Origin: a virus | Direction: 5' to 3' (one strand) | IMG/VR virus record: IMGVR_UViG_3300034106_004022 | Span: 1-64,000 of that record | DNA: 64,000 nucleotides | Part shown: in pieces, positions 42,896 through 51,822 of the stretch | How the letters are laid out: every line of letters starts with the position of its first letter | Position numbering within the stretch: the stretch's first letter is position 1 | Made by a program: the position numbers and the translations under genes | Notes under the pieces: model-generated | What the model saw: only the letters and a program-made list of their open reading frames with translations | Databases searched by the model: none | Told to the model about the DNA's origin: nothing

Positions 42896-42907
42896 TTTAT
42901 ATTTATA
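42896..42907 (+). promoter_or_regulatory. Putative late promoter for the tape measure block
   Basis: TTTATATTTATA at 42896-42907 immediately follows the terminator and lies 24 bases before the ATG at 42932. The sequence AGGAG (42907-42911) overlaps its end. Confidence 0.55.
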
Positions 42908-42931
42908 GGAGTACGAATAACATAAATTATT

Positions 42932-43126
42932 ATGGGAAAGAAAAATTTAAACGAAGGTTCAATTGTTGGATTCATAAATCGTTTTTTAGATGACCTTCAA
43001 AAGGGTACTCAAGACAGGTTTATACAACAAGCCAAAAAGAAAGGAGTTCCTACTCACGTTACTGCCAGATTAACAACCATTGAAAAAGAAATCAAAGAGT
43101 TAGAGAAAATTCTTAAGGATTTATAA
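42932..43126 (+). CDS. Small conserved phage protein before the tape measure
   Basis: A 64-aa protein beginning GKKNLNEGSIVGFINRFLDD and ending in a helix IEKEIKELEKILKDL. It is basic, lacks a signal or membrane segment, and looks fully helical, with a coiled-coil C-terminus. Similar short proteins lie beside virion genes in T4-like marine phages, with no known role. It is seven bases upstream of the tape measure gene and could be a tape-measure chaperone; that is a positional guess. Confidence 0.6.
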   Translation: MGKKNLNEGSIVGFINRFLDDLQKGTQDRFIQQAKKKGVPTHVTARLTTIEKEIKELEKILKDL

Positions 43127-43132
43127 TAAATT

Positions 43133-46100
43133 ATGGCAGATAGCAACAGTCTACTTAAAGAAAGAGTTGAGATACTAAAACAAATTAAGCAAATTCAGCT
43201 TGAGCAGGGAAAAGATGCCGCTAAGTTGGATGAAACTTATATTAAATTAAAAAGTAGATTAGAGGGAATAGTAGGTACTTTAAAGACATTTGTTGATAAT
43301 CAAAATAAAACAGTACAGGGTGCTGTTACATTAGAGCAAGAAGCTAAATCGTTGGGTACAATATACTCAGCTGTTTCTAATGAAATGCGAACTCAAGCGA
43401 TATTACAAAGAGATATAGCAACTAGTGTATCAGACCAATTAGCAAGAGGTAGTGAAATTTCTGAAAGAAATAAAACATCATCTGATATTGTAACTGATAT
43501 ATTATCACAATATAACGAACAATCATCGATAGCAAAAGAGTTAGCTCAACTAACCGCTGATGATATTGTTCAAAAAGCTGAATTAGAAGATAAATTAAAT
43601 TCAATTAGTGACCAAATTCAAGAGCAAGTTAATGCATTGGATAAGAGAACTAATGTAGCTAAACAATTTCTAAGTATTCAAGGGCAAATAGAAGCATCCA
43701 TTGAATCTCAGGTTGTAGCTGCAAGGGATATGGCATCTCTAACACAAGAACAAAAAGATATATTAGAAGAACAGGCAACTGCGTTTGATGCTATAAAGAA
43801 AAAAATAGGAGCATTAGGTTCAACCTTAACAACATTTTTACTAAGACCTCAAGCAGCTATTGGAGCATTAGTAATTGCAACTGGTGCGTTCGCCAATAAA
43901 TTTGGTGATATGAATAAAGAGTTGGGGCAATCATTCTCACAAGGATTGAACTCTTCAACTACATCCGCAACTGCATTAGGATTTATATTTGAAGATACTG
44001 CTAGTACTGTAAAATCATTAGCATCTGAATTCGGAGATGTATCTGCTGCAACATTCCAAACACAAGCTAATGTTGGGTTAATAGCTGCTAATATGGGTAT
44101 AACAAATACCGAAGCAGTTGGATTAATGGGTTCATTTGCAAGGTTGAATGGTGGTTCAACCGAAATAGCAGCAAATATGATTAAAACCACTCAGGAGTTT
44201 GCAAACCAAAATGGAATTATACCTGCCGATTTAATGGCAGATTTAGCTGGTTCAGCTGAAGAGTTTGCATTATTTGGAAAAGATGGTGGTAAAAATATAT
44301 TACAAGCAGCAGGATACGCTAAGAAATTAGGTGTAAATATGAGTACCATTAGTGGTGTTGCTGATAACCTATTGGATTTCGAATCATCTATTACTAAGGA
44401 ATTAGAATTAGGTGCAATGCTTGGTAAAGATATCAACTTAGATAGAGCTAGAGCATTAGCATATGAAGGTGATATGCAAGGTGCAATGAATGAAACCTTA
44501 AGTGCATTAGGTGGTATTGAAGCATTCAACAAAATGGATTACTTCCAAAAGAAAGCATCCGCTGATTTATTAGGAGTTTCGGTTGCAGAATTGGAAAAAA
44601 TGGCTACAAACCAAGAGAATGCCAATACAATGGGTGCTGCTGTAAATGAAACGTTTAGTGCTATGGGGGAAACCCTTAACATGGGATTAAATAAATATTT
44701 AGGTACTGGATTAGAGGGGCTTGGTGGGATGATTACAATGAGTGGTCAACTTGGCCAAGGGTTTAAATCATTGGGCATCGATATGGGTGGTATAGTTACT
44801 AAATCAGCTGATTTCTTAAAGAACTTAGTTAAGATGGGTGCACAAAAAGTAGCTGGTTTATTTGGTGGGGGTGCTACTGATGCTGTTGCTGGTGGAGCTA
44901 AAGATAAACTTTTAGCTGGTGTTGGTGATAAAGCAAAAAGTATAAAAACACCGGATACCGATGCTGGGGATAAGATGGGTAAAATGGGTAAGGGTATTAA
45001 GGCAAATGATTTAATTAAAGGAGCCGCAGCTATGTTAATTATGGCAGCCGCATTATATGTAGCAGCTAAAGCATTCCAAGAATTTGCAACTGTTAAGTGG
45101 GAAGATGTTGGAAAGGGTTTAGTTGGGGTAGCTGGTTTGGCCGCAATTGCTTATGTATTAGGAAAAGCACAAGGTGATATGATAAAAGGAGCATTGGCAG
45201 TAGCAATATTAGGATTAGCATTAGTACCATTTGCATACGCAATGAGTTTAATAAGTGGATTGGACATTGGTTCAGTAATAGCAGCTGGAGCTGGTTTAGT
45301 AATATTTGGAGCAGCTGCATTCGCATTAGGTTCATTAATGATGACTGGTGCAGGAGCATTTATATTTGGAGCTGGTTTATTAGCATTAGCTGGATTAGGA
45401 ATTGCAATGATGACATTGGGTGCTGGTTTATTAGTTGCCGCAGCTGGATTTAACGCAATTGGTGGTTCTATGGGAAGTGTAATATCATCAATATCACAAA
45501 TCGGAGATGTATTGGCTGGTATATTCGCATTTGTAGGACCAATGGCTATGTTATCACTTTCATTGGGGGTACTATCATTCGCATTGATAGGATTTGGTAT
45601 GGCTGGTTTAATAGCCGCACCTGGTTTACTTCTTGTGGGAGCTGGTATAATGATGGTTGGTGCTGGATTAACACTAATATCAACTGCACTTACTACATTA
45701 AGTGGTGGATTAGGAAGTGTGTTAGGAATACTTCCACAAATAGGAAGTGTATTGAGTGGAATGTTTGAATATGCTGGACCGATTGCTATGTTATCACTTT
45801 CATTAGGTACATTATCGTTAGCATTGATGGGATTCGGATTAGCCGGTTTAATTGCCGCACCTGGTTTACTTCTTGTGGGAGCTGGTATAATGTTGGTTGG
45901 TACTGGATTAAGTTTAATAACTACTTCACTAGCTACATTAGGTGGTGGATTGACAAGTGTTATAACGGCAATGTCAACGGTTGGTAGTGTTATTGGAGAA
46001 ATGTTCCAATACATTGCACCAATAGCCGCTCTATCTCTTGCGTTAGTAGGATTAGCTGGAGCATTGACTTTAGTAGGTGTAGCTGGTATAGCTGCATTGC

Positions 46101-46342
46101 CTGGTTTAATGGCTGTAGCTGCTGTTGGAGCAATAGCAGTTGGTGTTGGTTCAATGTTAGGAATGGGTGGTGGAGAAGGAGCCGGTGCTGAAGGTGGTGA
46201 TACCGCATTATTAGATGAAATTAAAGGTTTAAGAGCTGACCTTAGTTCTGGTAAGGTTGGTGTTTATATGGATGGAACAAAAGTATCAGCCGCAATTGGT
46301 AGAGTGGTAAATAAGGTAGGAAGTAATTCATACGCAATATAA
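43133..46342 (+). CDS. Tail tape measure protein
   Basis: A 1069-aa protein. Residues ~1-220 are helical and coiled-coil. Residues ~220-500 hold an alanine-rich helical domain. Residues ~615-1010 are very hydrophobic, with many predicted membrane-like helices arranged as three ~80-residue repeats. The C-terminus ends in a soluble tail (LLDEIKGLRADLSSGKVGVY). This layout and the place after tube and chaperone genes are typical of the protein that sets tail length and can insert into the host inner membrane during DNA entry. At about 1.5 angstroms per residue it would suit a tail of roughly 160 nm, which is inference. Confidence 0.85.
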   Translation: MADSNSLLKERVEILKQIKQIQLEQGKDAAKLDETYIKLKSRLEGIVGTLKTFVDNQNKTVQGAVTLEQEAKSLGTIYSAVSNEMRTQAILQRDIATSVSDQLARGSEISERNKTSSDIVTDILSQYNEQSSIAKELAQLTADDIVQKAELEDKLNSISDQIQEQVNALDKRTNVAKQFLSIQGQIEASIESQVVAARDMASLTQEQKDILEEQATAFDAIKKKIGALGSTLTTFLLRPQAAIGALVIATGAFANKFGDMNKELGQSFSQGLNSSTTSATALGFIFEDTASTVKSLASEFGDVSAATFQTQANVGLIAANMGITNTEAVGLMGSFARLNGGSTEIAANMIKTTQEFANQNGIIPADLMADLAGSAEEFALFGKDGGKNILQAAGYAKKLGVNMSTISGVADNLLDFESSITKELELGAMLGKDINLDRARALAYEGDMQGAMNETLSALGGIEAFNKMDYFQKKASADLLGVSVAELEKMATNQENANTMGAAVNETFSAMGETLNMGLNKYLGTGLEGLGGMITMSGQLGQGFKSLGIDMGGIVTKSADFLKNLVKMGAQKVAGLFGGGATDAVAGGAKDKLLAGVGDKAKSIKTPDTDAGDKMGKMGKGIKANDLIKGAAAMLIMAAALYVAAKAFQEFATVKWEDVGKGLVGVAGLAAIAYVLGKAQGDMIKGALAVAILGLALVPFAYAMSLISGLDIGSVIAAGAGLVIFGAAAFALGSLMMTGAGAFIFGAGLLALAGLGIAMMTLGAGLLVAAAGFNAIGGSMGSVISSISQIGDVLAGIFAFVGPMAMLSLSLGVLSFALIGFGMAGLIAAPGLLLVGAGIMMVGAGLTLISTALTTLSGGLGSVLGILPQIGSVLSGMFEYAGPIAMLSLSLGTLSLALMGFGLAGLIAAPGLLLVGAGIMLVGTGLSLITTSLATLGGGLTSVITAMSTVGSVIGEMFQYIAPIAALSLALVGLAGALTLVGVAGIAALPGLMAVAAVGAIAVGVGSMLGMGGGEGAGAEGGDTALLDEIKGLRADLSSGKVGVYMDGTKVSAAIGRVVNKVGSNSYAI
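45466..46131 (+). repeat. Three hydrophobic ~80-aa repeats in the tape measure gene
   Basis: Units at about 45466-45714, 45715-45954 and 45955-46131 share GSV...I..IG.V....F....PIAMLSLSLG, GFG.AGLIAAPGLLLVGAGI and a Gly-rich turn. Units 1 and 2 are almost identical in DNA over the APGLLLVGAGI segment, so that duplication is recent; unit 3 is more diverged. Confidence 0.78.
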
Positions 46343-46343
46343 T

Positions 46344-47918
46344 ATGGCACAAACATTAGAAGAATTATTTAAAAGTAAACAATTAGCATCTCAGGATGGT
46401 AAAACTGCTGCCGTTGCTTATGATGTACGAAATAGTAAAGATATTAGGATATCTACTACTGATTTATTAGTAAATAATACTGGATTTGCAGCTGCAAGAT
46501 TATTAAGAAAAGTAATTGGTGTAAGAAGAAGTGAAACTTTATTAGAAGAAGAGTTGACAGGAGTTCGTATAATCAGAGGATTATCAACACCTGTAATATA
46601 TGGTAATGAACTAACGAGAATTACACTAAGAACTACACCAATGTTGGATGCTATGAAATCAGCTACATCGGGTGAATTGAGTGATAGCGGTAAGATTGGT
46701 GGAAAGGTTTCAAAATTAAGAGATAGTGTAAATTCTAAATTAGGTATTCCAATAGGAGCAACTCCAACTTATGTAGTTGGTAAATTGATGGCAGGTGGAA
46801 CGCTTGGTACTGAAAAAATAAATTTAGGATTGGTTCAAGATAGAATGAATGATTTAGCTGCAATTAAAAAATCAGCCGAAGGTTCATTATTAGGTAAGTT
46901 ACTAAAAGGTTTAGGTGGTGGTAATTTAAAAACTATTGGTAAACAAGCATTAGGAGCCGCTATAAAACTTGGTAAAGATGCGCTTAGAAATAAACTATTT
47001 GGAGGTTCGGAACGTACTGGATTAAAAACAGAAGGAACTGTAATTGTAAAGGGTAGTGTTACTGGATTTACTAAAACCAGTACTGATTTTTTTGGAGTTG
47101 TTTCAACTAATTATGGATTTGATAAAGATGCAACTCCATCAACTAAACCTGAAAATGGACAGCTTGATGCAAAAGGTGCATCTTATACTAAAACAATATT
47201 TCCAGAAGGAGATACACCTAAAGATAGAAATGATTTATCATATAAGCAGGAATTAGAATTCAAACCAATTATATTCTCAAAAGAACCTGATAAAATAAAA
47301 AAATTCTCAGAATCTAAAAAACAATCTAAGTGGGATAAGACTACATTTTTAGAAACTGATAAGCGTGGTATGTACACCAATAGGGATATAATAAATGAAT
47401 TGGATGTAAATGCAAAAAATGAAGATGCTGATTTTGTTGCTTTAAGATTTCAATCAGTAGCTGATAAAAAGCTTGTTCAATTTAGAGGTACAATTACCGC
47501 ATTAACTGAAACAATGTCACCAAGTTGGGATTCTAATAAATTTATAGGTTCACCATTTAATTATTATACATATACTGGAATTGAACGTAGTGTTAGTTTT
47601 AATTTTAAAGTATTTTCTTTAAATGAAGCTGAACATACAATTGCTTGGAAAAAATTAGATGCGTTGACTGGTATGACTTATCCAACTGCATATTCTGGGT
47701 TATCTGTTACACCACCTTTAATGTATTTTACAGTGGGTAACTTATATAAAGGTAAAGAGGCATTTATAGATTCATTATCATATACAATTGATGATAATTA
47801 TCCTTGGGAAATTAAAAAAGGTATGGTATTGCCAATGATAGTTGATGTTGCTATTAGTATGACACTAATTGAAAGTAAATCAACAACTTATAACAAATCA
47901 AAATATGCATATAAATAA
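46344..47918 (+). CDS. Baseplate tube / tail tube initiator-like protein (gp48/gp54 type)
   Basis: A 524-aa protein. The C-terminal part (from residue ~370) has VALRFQSVADKKLVQFRGTI, SPSWDSNKFIGSPFNYYTYT, then PPLMYFTVGNLY, DSLSYTIDDNYPWE and PMIVDVAISMTLIES. The pattern of a strand-rich C-terminal domain with a ..(Y/F)PW.. and final ..V.ISMTLIE strand resembles the baseplate proteins that start tube polymerisation in contractile tails. The middle (~90-230) is basic and Gly-rich. It lies two bases after the tape measure stop and before a LysM-like protein, as expected in a baseplate gene block. The exact T4 equivalent is uncertain. Confidence 0.58.
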   Translation: MAQTLEELFKSKQLASQDGKTAAVAYDVRNSKDIRISTTDLLVNNTGFAAARLLRKVIGVRRSETLLEEELTGVRIIRGLSTPVIYGNELTRITLRTTPMLDAMKSATSGELSDSGKIGGKVSKLRDSVNSKLGIPIGATPTYVVGKLMAGGTLGTEKINLGLVQDRMNDLAAIKKSAEGSLLGKLLKGLGGGNLKTIGKQALGAAIKLGKDALRNKLFGGSERTGLKTEGTVIVKGSVTGFTKTSTDFFGVVSTNYGFDKDATPSTKPENGQLDAKGASYTKTIFPEGDTPKDRNDLSYKQELEFKPIIFSKEPDKIKKFSESKKQSKWDKTTFLETDKRGMYTNRDIINELDVNAKNEDADFVALRFQSVADKKLVQFRGTITALTETMSPSWDSNKFIGSPFNYYTYTGIERSVSFNFKVFSLNEAEHTIAWKKLDALTGMTYPTAYSGLSVTPPLMYFTVGNLYKGKEAFIDSLSYTIDDNYPWEIKKGMVLPMIVDVAISMTLIESKSTTYNKSKYAYK

Positions 47919-47929
47919 AATAAAAGTAT

Positions 47930-48220
47930 ATGGCAAGTAGATACGAAAATACAGAAATCAGAAATACTAATGATGGTAGACGAGTATATCGTTCAAAGAT
48001 ATACCCTGATATTCCATTAAGTGATACTGATATCTATGTAGTTACTGAATCAGATGATAGATTTGATACTCTAGCATATCAATACTATGAAGATGCATCA
48101 CTTTGGTGGATAATTGCATCTGCTAATAATATACATGATGCACCATTTGGAATTCAAGATGGAACTGTATTAAGAATACCTACAAATTATATAGAGATAA
48201 GCAACAATTTTAATCAATAA
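47930..48220 (+). CDS. LysM-like baseplate protein (gp53 type)
   Basis: A 96-aa protein. Residues ~40-85 read DRFDTLAYQYYEDASLWWII, then ANNIHDAPFGIQDGTVLRIP. This is the LysM-like domain found in T4 gp53 and in small baseplate/tail proteins that brace the hub of contractile tails. The WW.IA.AN.I signature is clear. Peptidoglycan binding is possible but in this setting the domain usually has a structural role. It sits between baseplate genes with spacings of 11 and 3 bases. Confidence 0.72.
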   Translation: MASRYENTEIRNTNDGRRVYRSKIYPDIPLSDTDIYVVTESDDRFDTLAYQYYEDASLWWIIASANNIHDAPFGIQDGTVLRIPTNYIEISNNFNQ

Positions 48221-48223
48221 GTT

Positions 48224-49759
48224 ATGTCAACATTTCCAAATTTCTCTCAAATAAAAAGTGGAATTACATCCAAGTTAGATGGTAGAAAGGGTAATTCATT
48301 TAAAGTATCAGGTTTAAACGCGTGGGTTAGATTAACATCTGGAGCAAGTCCGGGTTTAACAATGTATTCAAATCCAAATGTAAAACTATTTGATGCTGCT
48401 GGTATTTATGGTAGCTCTAATTCATCTGGTATTATTGGAACTCGTTGGGATGGTAAATCTGCTGTTGGTGGTGGTAGTAGTGGACCTCAAAGACCTGCTG
48501 CTATTGTAACTTCATTAGAAATTGATGAAGGTGCAGGAAATCTTTCTAGAAAAGCAACATTTTCAATTACTTGTTTTAGTAAATCGCAAATGGAGGAATT
48601 ATCTAAATATTTCTTAGAACCGGGTTATTCCATATTCATTGAATGGGGTTGGAACACTGCTGCTGGAGTTGGTGGATTGGTTGGATTAAATGCGGCAACT
48701 GTATCATCATTTCAATCATTTCAAAAAACTGATGCACAAAGAAAAACGGGAGGTTATGAATACGATAACTACTTAGGATTTAATACTGGTGGAAGTATTA
48801 GTATAGATGGTGATAAATGGATTATTAGTGGCAAATGTACGGGATATACAGAGTTACCATCGTATTTAGTTACATCTGAAACTGGTGTTCAAAAGGATGG
48901 TGATGAAGGTACATTAGCAAGCGAACCTATTTATGGTGAAAATGATATAGAAACTGCTGGTGAAGCTGCTCTTGGTAAACAAAGATGGATGAAGTGTTAT
49001 AATTCACTTCCTGGTACAAGACAAACAGCTCATGTAAAAGCTTTGCAAGATTCTTTATCTGATGTAAATAATTTTATAGGATTTGATGAAGAGGTATCTG
49101 GGATGGTTAATGATTCAACTGATGGTAAAAGTTTATTTGGTATTACATTTGCTGAAAGTAAACTACTTGTTGGTGGTGAAAAAGTTTCATTTCCAAAAGG
49201 AACTAAAATTGTATCTGAGCAAAAATTTATAAGATTTAGTGCATTAATGGAAATATTTAATGCAATTGGTGTAGAGGGATATACTTTAAATGGTGAAGAT
49301 TCTAAAATAATTTCGTTTATATTAAATACAAAAGATACTGCATGTTCTGCATTTAAACATATGTATAGTATTGATTCTACTAAATTATTTATACCAAATA
49401 AAAGTACACCAGCTATGAAATTAGCAGGAATTTCAGATGTATTACCTAATATAAATGCATTAATCAGCGCTGCAACTGTTACTGATAATAGGGTTGGTGG
49501 AGTAGTAGAATTTCCAAACTCAGGTCCATTAAATCAAAAACAAACAAATGGTGCAGATACTATTACTAAAAACCCAGAAGAGTGGGGATATTTGCATGAT
49601 TTGTATATAAATTTTGATTTTGCAAAAGGTGTAATGGATACTAAAAACTTTTTTATTAAAGATGCACTTTATCAAATTTTAAATGGAATATCATCTGCTG
49701 TAAATGGTATGTGGGATTTCCAATTAGTAGAGCATGCTGTAAATGAAACAACTACATAA
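48224..49759 (+). CDS. Baseplate hub-like protein, N-terminal part (interrupted by an ochre codon)
   Basis: A 511-aa reading frame ending at TAA 49757-49759. Visible motifs are AAIVTSLEIDEGAGNLSRKA, TCFSKSQMEELSKYFLEPGY and FIEWGWN, which fit a large hub/spike-region protein of T4-like marine phages; no family is certain. The same frame stays open after the stop and reads LRVFETNCITNSTPSTPYTF, continuing without a break into the next coding segment. The stop therefore splits what looks like one protein of about 731 residues. A change of CAA (Gln) or AAA (Lys) to TAA is the simplest origin. Confidence 0.6.
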   Translation: MSTFPNFSQIKSGITSKLDGRKGNSFKVSGLNAWVRLTSGASPGLTMYSNPNVKLFDAAGIYGSSNSSGIIGTRWDGKSAVGGGSSGPQRPAAIVTSLEIDEGAGNLSRKATFSITCFSKSQMEELSKYFLEPGYSIFIEWGWNTAAGVGGLVGLNAATVSSFQSFQKTDAQRKTGGYEYDNYLGFNTGGSISIDGDKWIISGKCTGYTELPSYLVTSETGVQKDGDEGTLASEPIYGENDIETAGEAALGKQRWMKCYNSLPGTRQTAHVKALQDSLSDVNNFIGFDEEVSGMVNDSTDGKSLFGITFAESKLLVGGEKVSFPKGTKIVSEQKFIRFSALMEIFNAIGVEGYTLNGEDSKIISFILNTKDTACSAFKHMYSIDSTKLFIPNKSTPAMKLAGISDVLPNINALISAATVTDNRVGGVVEFPNSGPLNQKQTNGADTITKNPEEWGYLHDLYINFDFAKGVMDTKNFFIKDALYQILNGISSAVNGMWDFQLVEHAVNETTT

Positions 49760-50419
49760 TTAAGAGTATTTGAAACTAATTGTATAACAAATAGTACACC
49801 ATCTACCCCATATACATTTCAATTAACTGGTCCTGATTCTATTTTTATGGAAGCTAGTCTTGATTTGGATATTAGTGGAGCAAAAATGAACCAAATTATA
49901 GGAAGTAGACTAGGTCAGAGTTTAAATGGGGATACTAAACATATACCAAAAGCTTTATTTAGTAGTAAAACGGATATGATAAAGGTTAAAATGAAAAAGA
50001 AAGACCCACCTCCTAAAATTCCAACAATGGATACGGAAGATGCTAAAGAAGCTAATTTAAATTTAATATTAGGTAAATTATCATTTTATCCTAAAGTTGA
50101 ACATACTGAGCAAAGTACATTAGATGGATTGGATTTATATGATATATGTTATTTAGGTGCATTTAATGACTCATCCATATTTTCAGCATTTAAAACTGGA
50201 AAAAATACCGAAGAAAAGGGAACAGCTCCATTAATGCCGATTAATTTTTCATTTTCAATACATGGTATAAGTGGTATTAAGAGGGGTGATAAATTTAAAG
50301 TAAATGGAATTCCATCTGCATATAATAGTGGATTTTTCCAAGTGTTATCTGTAAAGCATACAATCGAAGGTATGGTATGGACAACTGAAGTTACTGGTGG
50401 ATATAGACCAAAGCGATAA
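49760..50419 (+). CDS. Baseplate hub-like protein, C-terminal part (same frame, after the ochre codon)
   Basis: The frame continues from 49760. The first ATG is at 49847, giving a possible separate product of 190 aa. The 29 codons between stop and ATG look coding. The later part includes LNLILGKLSFYPKVEHTEQS, FSIHGISGIKRGDKFKVNGI, and a terminal SGFFQVLSVKHTIEGMVWTT followed by EVTGGYRPKR. This terminal segment, with a strand 'FQVLSVKH.IEGM.W.T...G.YRP', is typical of the C-terminus of baseplate hub proteins. It could be made by readthrough, by restart at 49847, or not at all if the stop is a true mutation. Confidence 0.6.
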   Translation, partial: LRVFETNCITNSTPSTPYTFQLTGPDSIFMEASLDLDISGAKMNQIIGSRLGQSLNGDTKHIPKALFSSKTDMIKVKMKKKDPPPKIPTMDTEDAKEANLNLILGKLSFYPKVEHTEQSTLDGLDLYDICYLGAFNDSSIFSAFKTGKNTEEKGTAPLMPINFSFSIHGISGIKRGDKFKVNGIPSAYNSGFFQVLSVKHTIEGMVWTTEVTGGYRPKR

Positions 50420-50422
50420 AAT

Positions 50423-50794
50423 ATGAATTTGGATAGATATAAAAATATAATTAAATTACCATTAGAGTATAGGCCGGTAAGGGTAGTTACGCATTTACCG
50501 GAACCAAGTGATTTTGATTATAAAAAAGGGTATATAACCAGATACTTTTTACAAAAGGCAAATGATTTTGATTCACCTATATATGAAGTTAAACAAAGTG
50601 CTATGATGAAATACGCTTCTAATAGTTTTTATACTGTTGCTTCATTAGATTGGAGATTAACAGGAACTAAAGAAGAGATTAAAGCTTCAAATTCATCATC
50701 ACTTAAATTAACATCACTTAAATTACCAAAGATAGCACTATATTTACCAAATCTTATACAATTTATTAAATATAATTTGGATAATTCAAAATAA
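50423..50794 (+). CDS. Conserved phage protein of the baseplate block
   Basis: A 123-aa protein. The middle has EPSDFDYKKGYITRYFLQKA, then SFYTVASLDWRLTG, a layout common in an unnamed protein that lies beside baseplate genes in marine T4-like phages. No signal or membrane segment is seen. The C-terminus is hydrophobic and ends in NLIQFIKYNLDNSK. Its last codons contain the -33 part of the host-type promoter of the next gene. Function is unknown; a minor baseplate component is the best guess from position. Confidence 0.55.
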   Translation: MNLDRYKNIIKLPLEYRPVRVVTHLPEPSDFDYKKGYITRYFLQKANDFDSPIYEVKQSAMMKYASNSFYTVASLDWRLTGTKEEIKASNSSSLKLTSLKLPKIALYLPNLIQFIKYNLDNSK

Positions 50795-50807
50795 TTTCAT
50801 ATATTTG
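50777..50807 (+). promoter_or_regulatory. Bacteroidetes-type promoter upstream of the glycosyltransferase
   Basis: TTG at 50777-50779, a 20-base spacer, and TATATTTG at 50800-50807 match the Bacteroidetes housekeeping consensus TTG / TAnnTTTG. Transcription would begin near 50812, giving a leader of about 15 bases to the GTG at 50827. It is almost the same sequence as the promoter at 51788. Confidence 0.68.
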
Positions 50808-50826
50808 TATATAAAATTGTGCAATA

Positions 50827-51804
50827 GTGAAAATAAGTGTTATAGTTCGTACATACAACCGACCTGATTTATTAAAAGAAGCATTGGCATCTGTCCAACT
50901 TCAATCTCATACGAATTGGGAGGTTATTATTTTTGATGATTCAGCATCTGATGTTAATTTTAACATTTATAAAGATTTTAAATCACAAAATCCTAAAAAT
51001 GATGTTTTATACCACACATCAAATACTCCATACGATTTATTTAAGAATTCTTGGAAAATTGGAGTAAAACTTGCTAATGGTGAATTGATTGTACGATTGG
51101 ATGATGATGATTTATTGGCAGAAGATACATTAGAGTACTTATCAAACACATATACACAACATACTGAGTTAGATTTCTCATATGGTTCAGCTGTATTCTT
51201 TGAGAATACTACATTACAACAAATAAATCAAACTCAAACTCCATTAGAGGCCCCAAAGACAAGAGATTTATGGACAGCATATACAATTCCTAATAATCAC
51301 CCTTGGACTCATCCTTGGAGTTGGACAACTAACTATTATGATGAACCAAAGCATTTTACATCTATAATTCATTGTAGTAAAGCAAATATTATGTGCATTT
51401 ATCACACATATGTAATGAGAACCTCATCTTTACTAAAAGTAATCGATAAATTTGATGTAACTTCTAATTTCGTTGATGATTTGGAAGTTATGGGTAGTTT
51501 AGATTATTTAGGATTAGCACACACTTCAATAAAACGAATTTTGACTTATGCTAGAGTACATAATGAAGGTAGGGTAACTGATACTGGTTTAAAAGTAAAT
51601 GGAACTGATTTGTGGAACGATATATTCCATATCAGAGATAAAGTTGACTATTTAAGAACTGAAGGATTTCAATCCAACATATATCTACCTAAATTAGATG
51701 GAAATTTTAATGAAGGTAGTATAACATCAGCACATCAGCACTATTTTTCAAATTATATCTTTAAAATAAAACAAATATCTAATAAATTTGGTAAATTCAA
51801 ATAA
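50827..51804 (+). CDS. Family 2 glycosyltransferase
   Basis: A 325-aa protein with a GT-A fold N-terminus: MKISVIVRTYNRPDLLKEAL, then WEVIIFDDSASD, and GELIVRLDDDDLLAEDTLEY with the metal-binding Asp cluster at residues 92-95. Family 2 enzymes move a sugar from a nucleotide-sugar to an acceptor. The start is GTG, the only alternative start I chose here, because the family's N-terminus begins exactly there. It stands inside the late structural block but has its own host-type promoter, so it may act early, perhaps altering host surface glycans or modifying phage components. The acceptor cannot be told. Confidence 0.82.
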   Translation: MKISVIVRTYNRPDLLKEALASVQLQSHTNWEVIIFDDSASDVNFNIYKDFKSQNPKNDVLYHTSNTPYDLFKNSWKIGVKLANGELIVRLDDDDLLAEDTLEYLSNTYTQHTELDFSYGSAVFFENTTLQQINQTQTPLEAPKTRDLWTAYTIPNNHPWTHPWSWTTNYYDEPKHFTSIIHCSKANIMCIYHTYVMRTSSLLKVIDKFDVTSNFVDDLEVMGSLDYLGLAHTSIKRILTYARVHNEGRVTDTGLKVNGTDLWNDIFHIRDKVDYLRTEGFQSNIYLPKLDGNFNEGSITSAHQHYFSNYIFKIKQISNKFGKFK

Positions 51805-51818
51805 TTTTCGTATATTTG
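51788..51818 (+). promoter_or_regulatory. Bacteroidetes-type promoter upstream of the PolA-like gene
   Basis: TTG at 51788-51790, a 20-base spacer, and TATATTTG at 51811-51818. The expected transcription start (about five bases after the box) falls at or next to the ATG at 51823, implying a leaderless or nearly leaderless message. Confidence 0.66.
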
Positions 51819-51822
51819 TAGG

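Noticed and set aside
49757-49759. Alternative genetic code (TAA read as an amino acid)
   Set aside because: TAA ends most other genes in the window at sensible protein ends, often overlapping the next ATG, so it works as a stop here.
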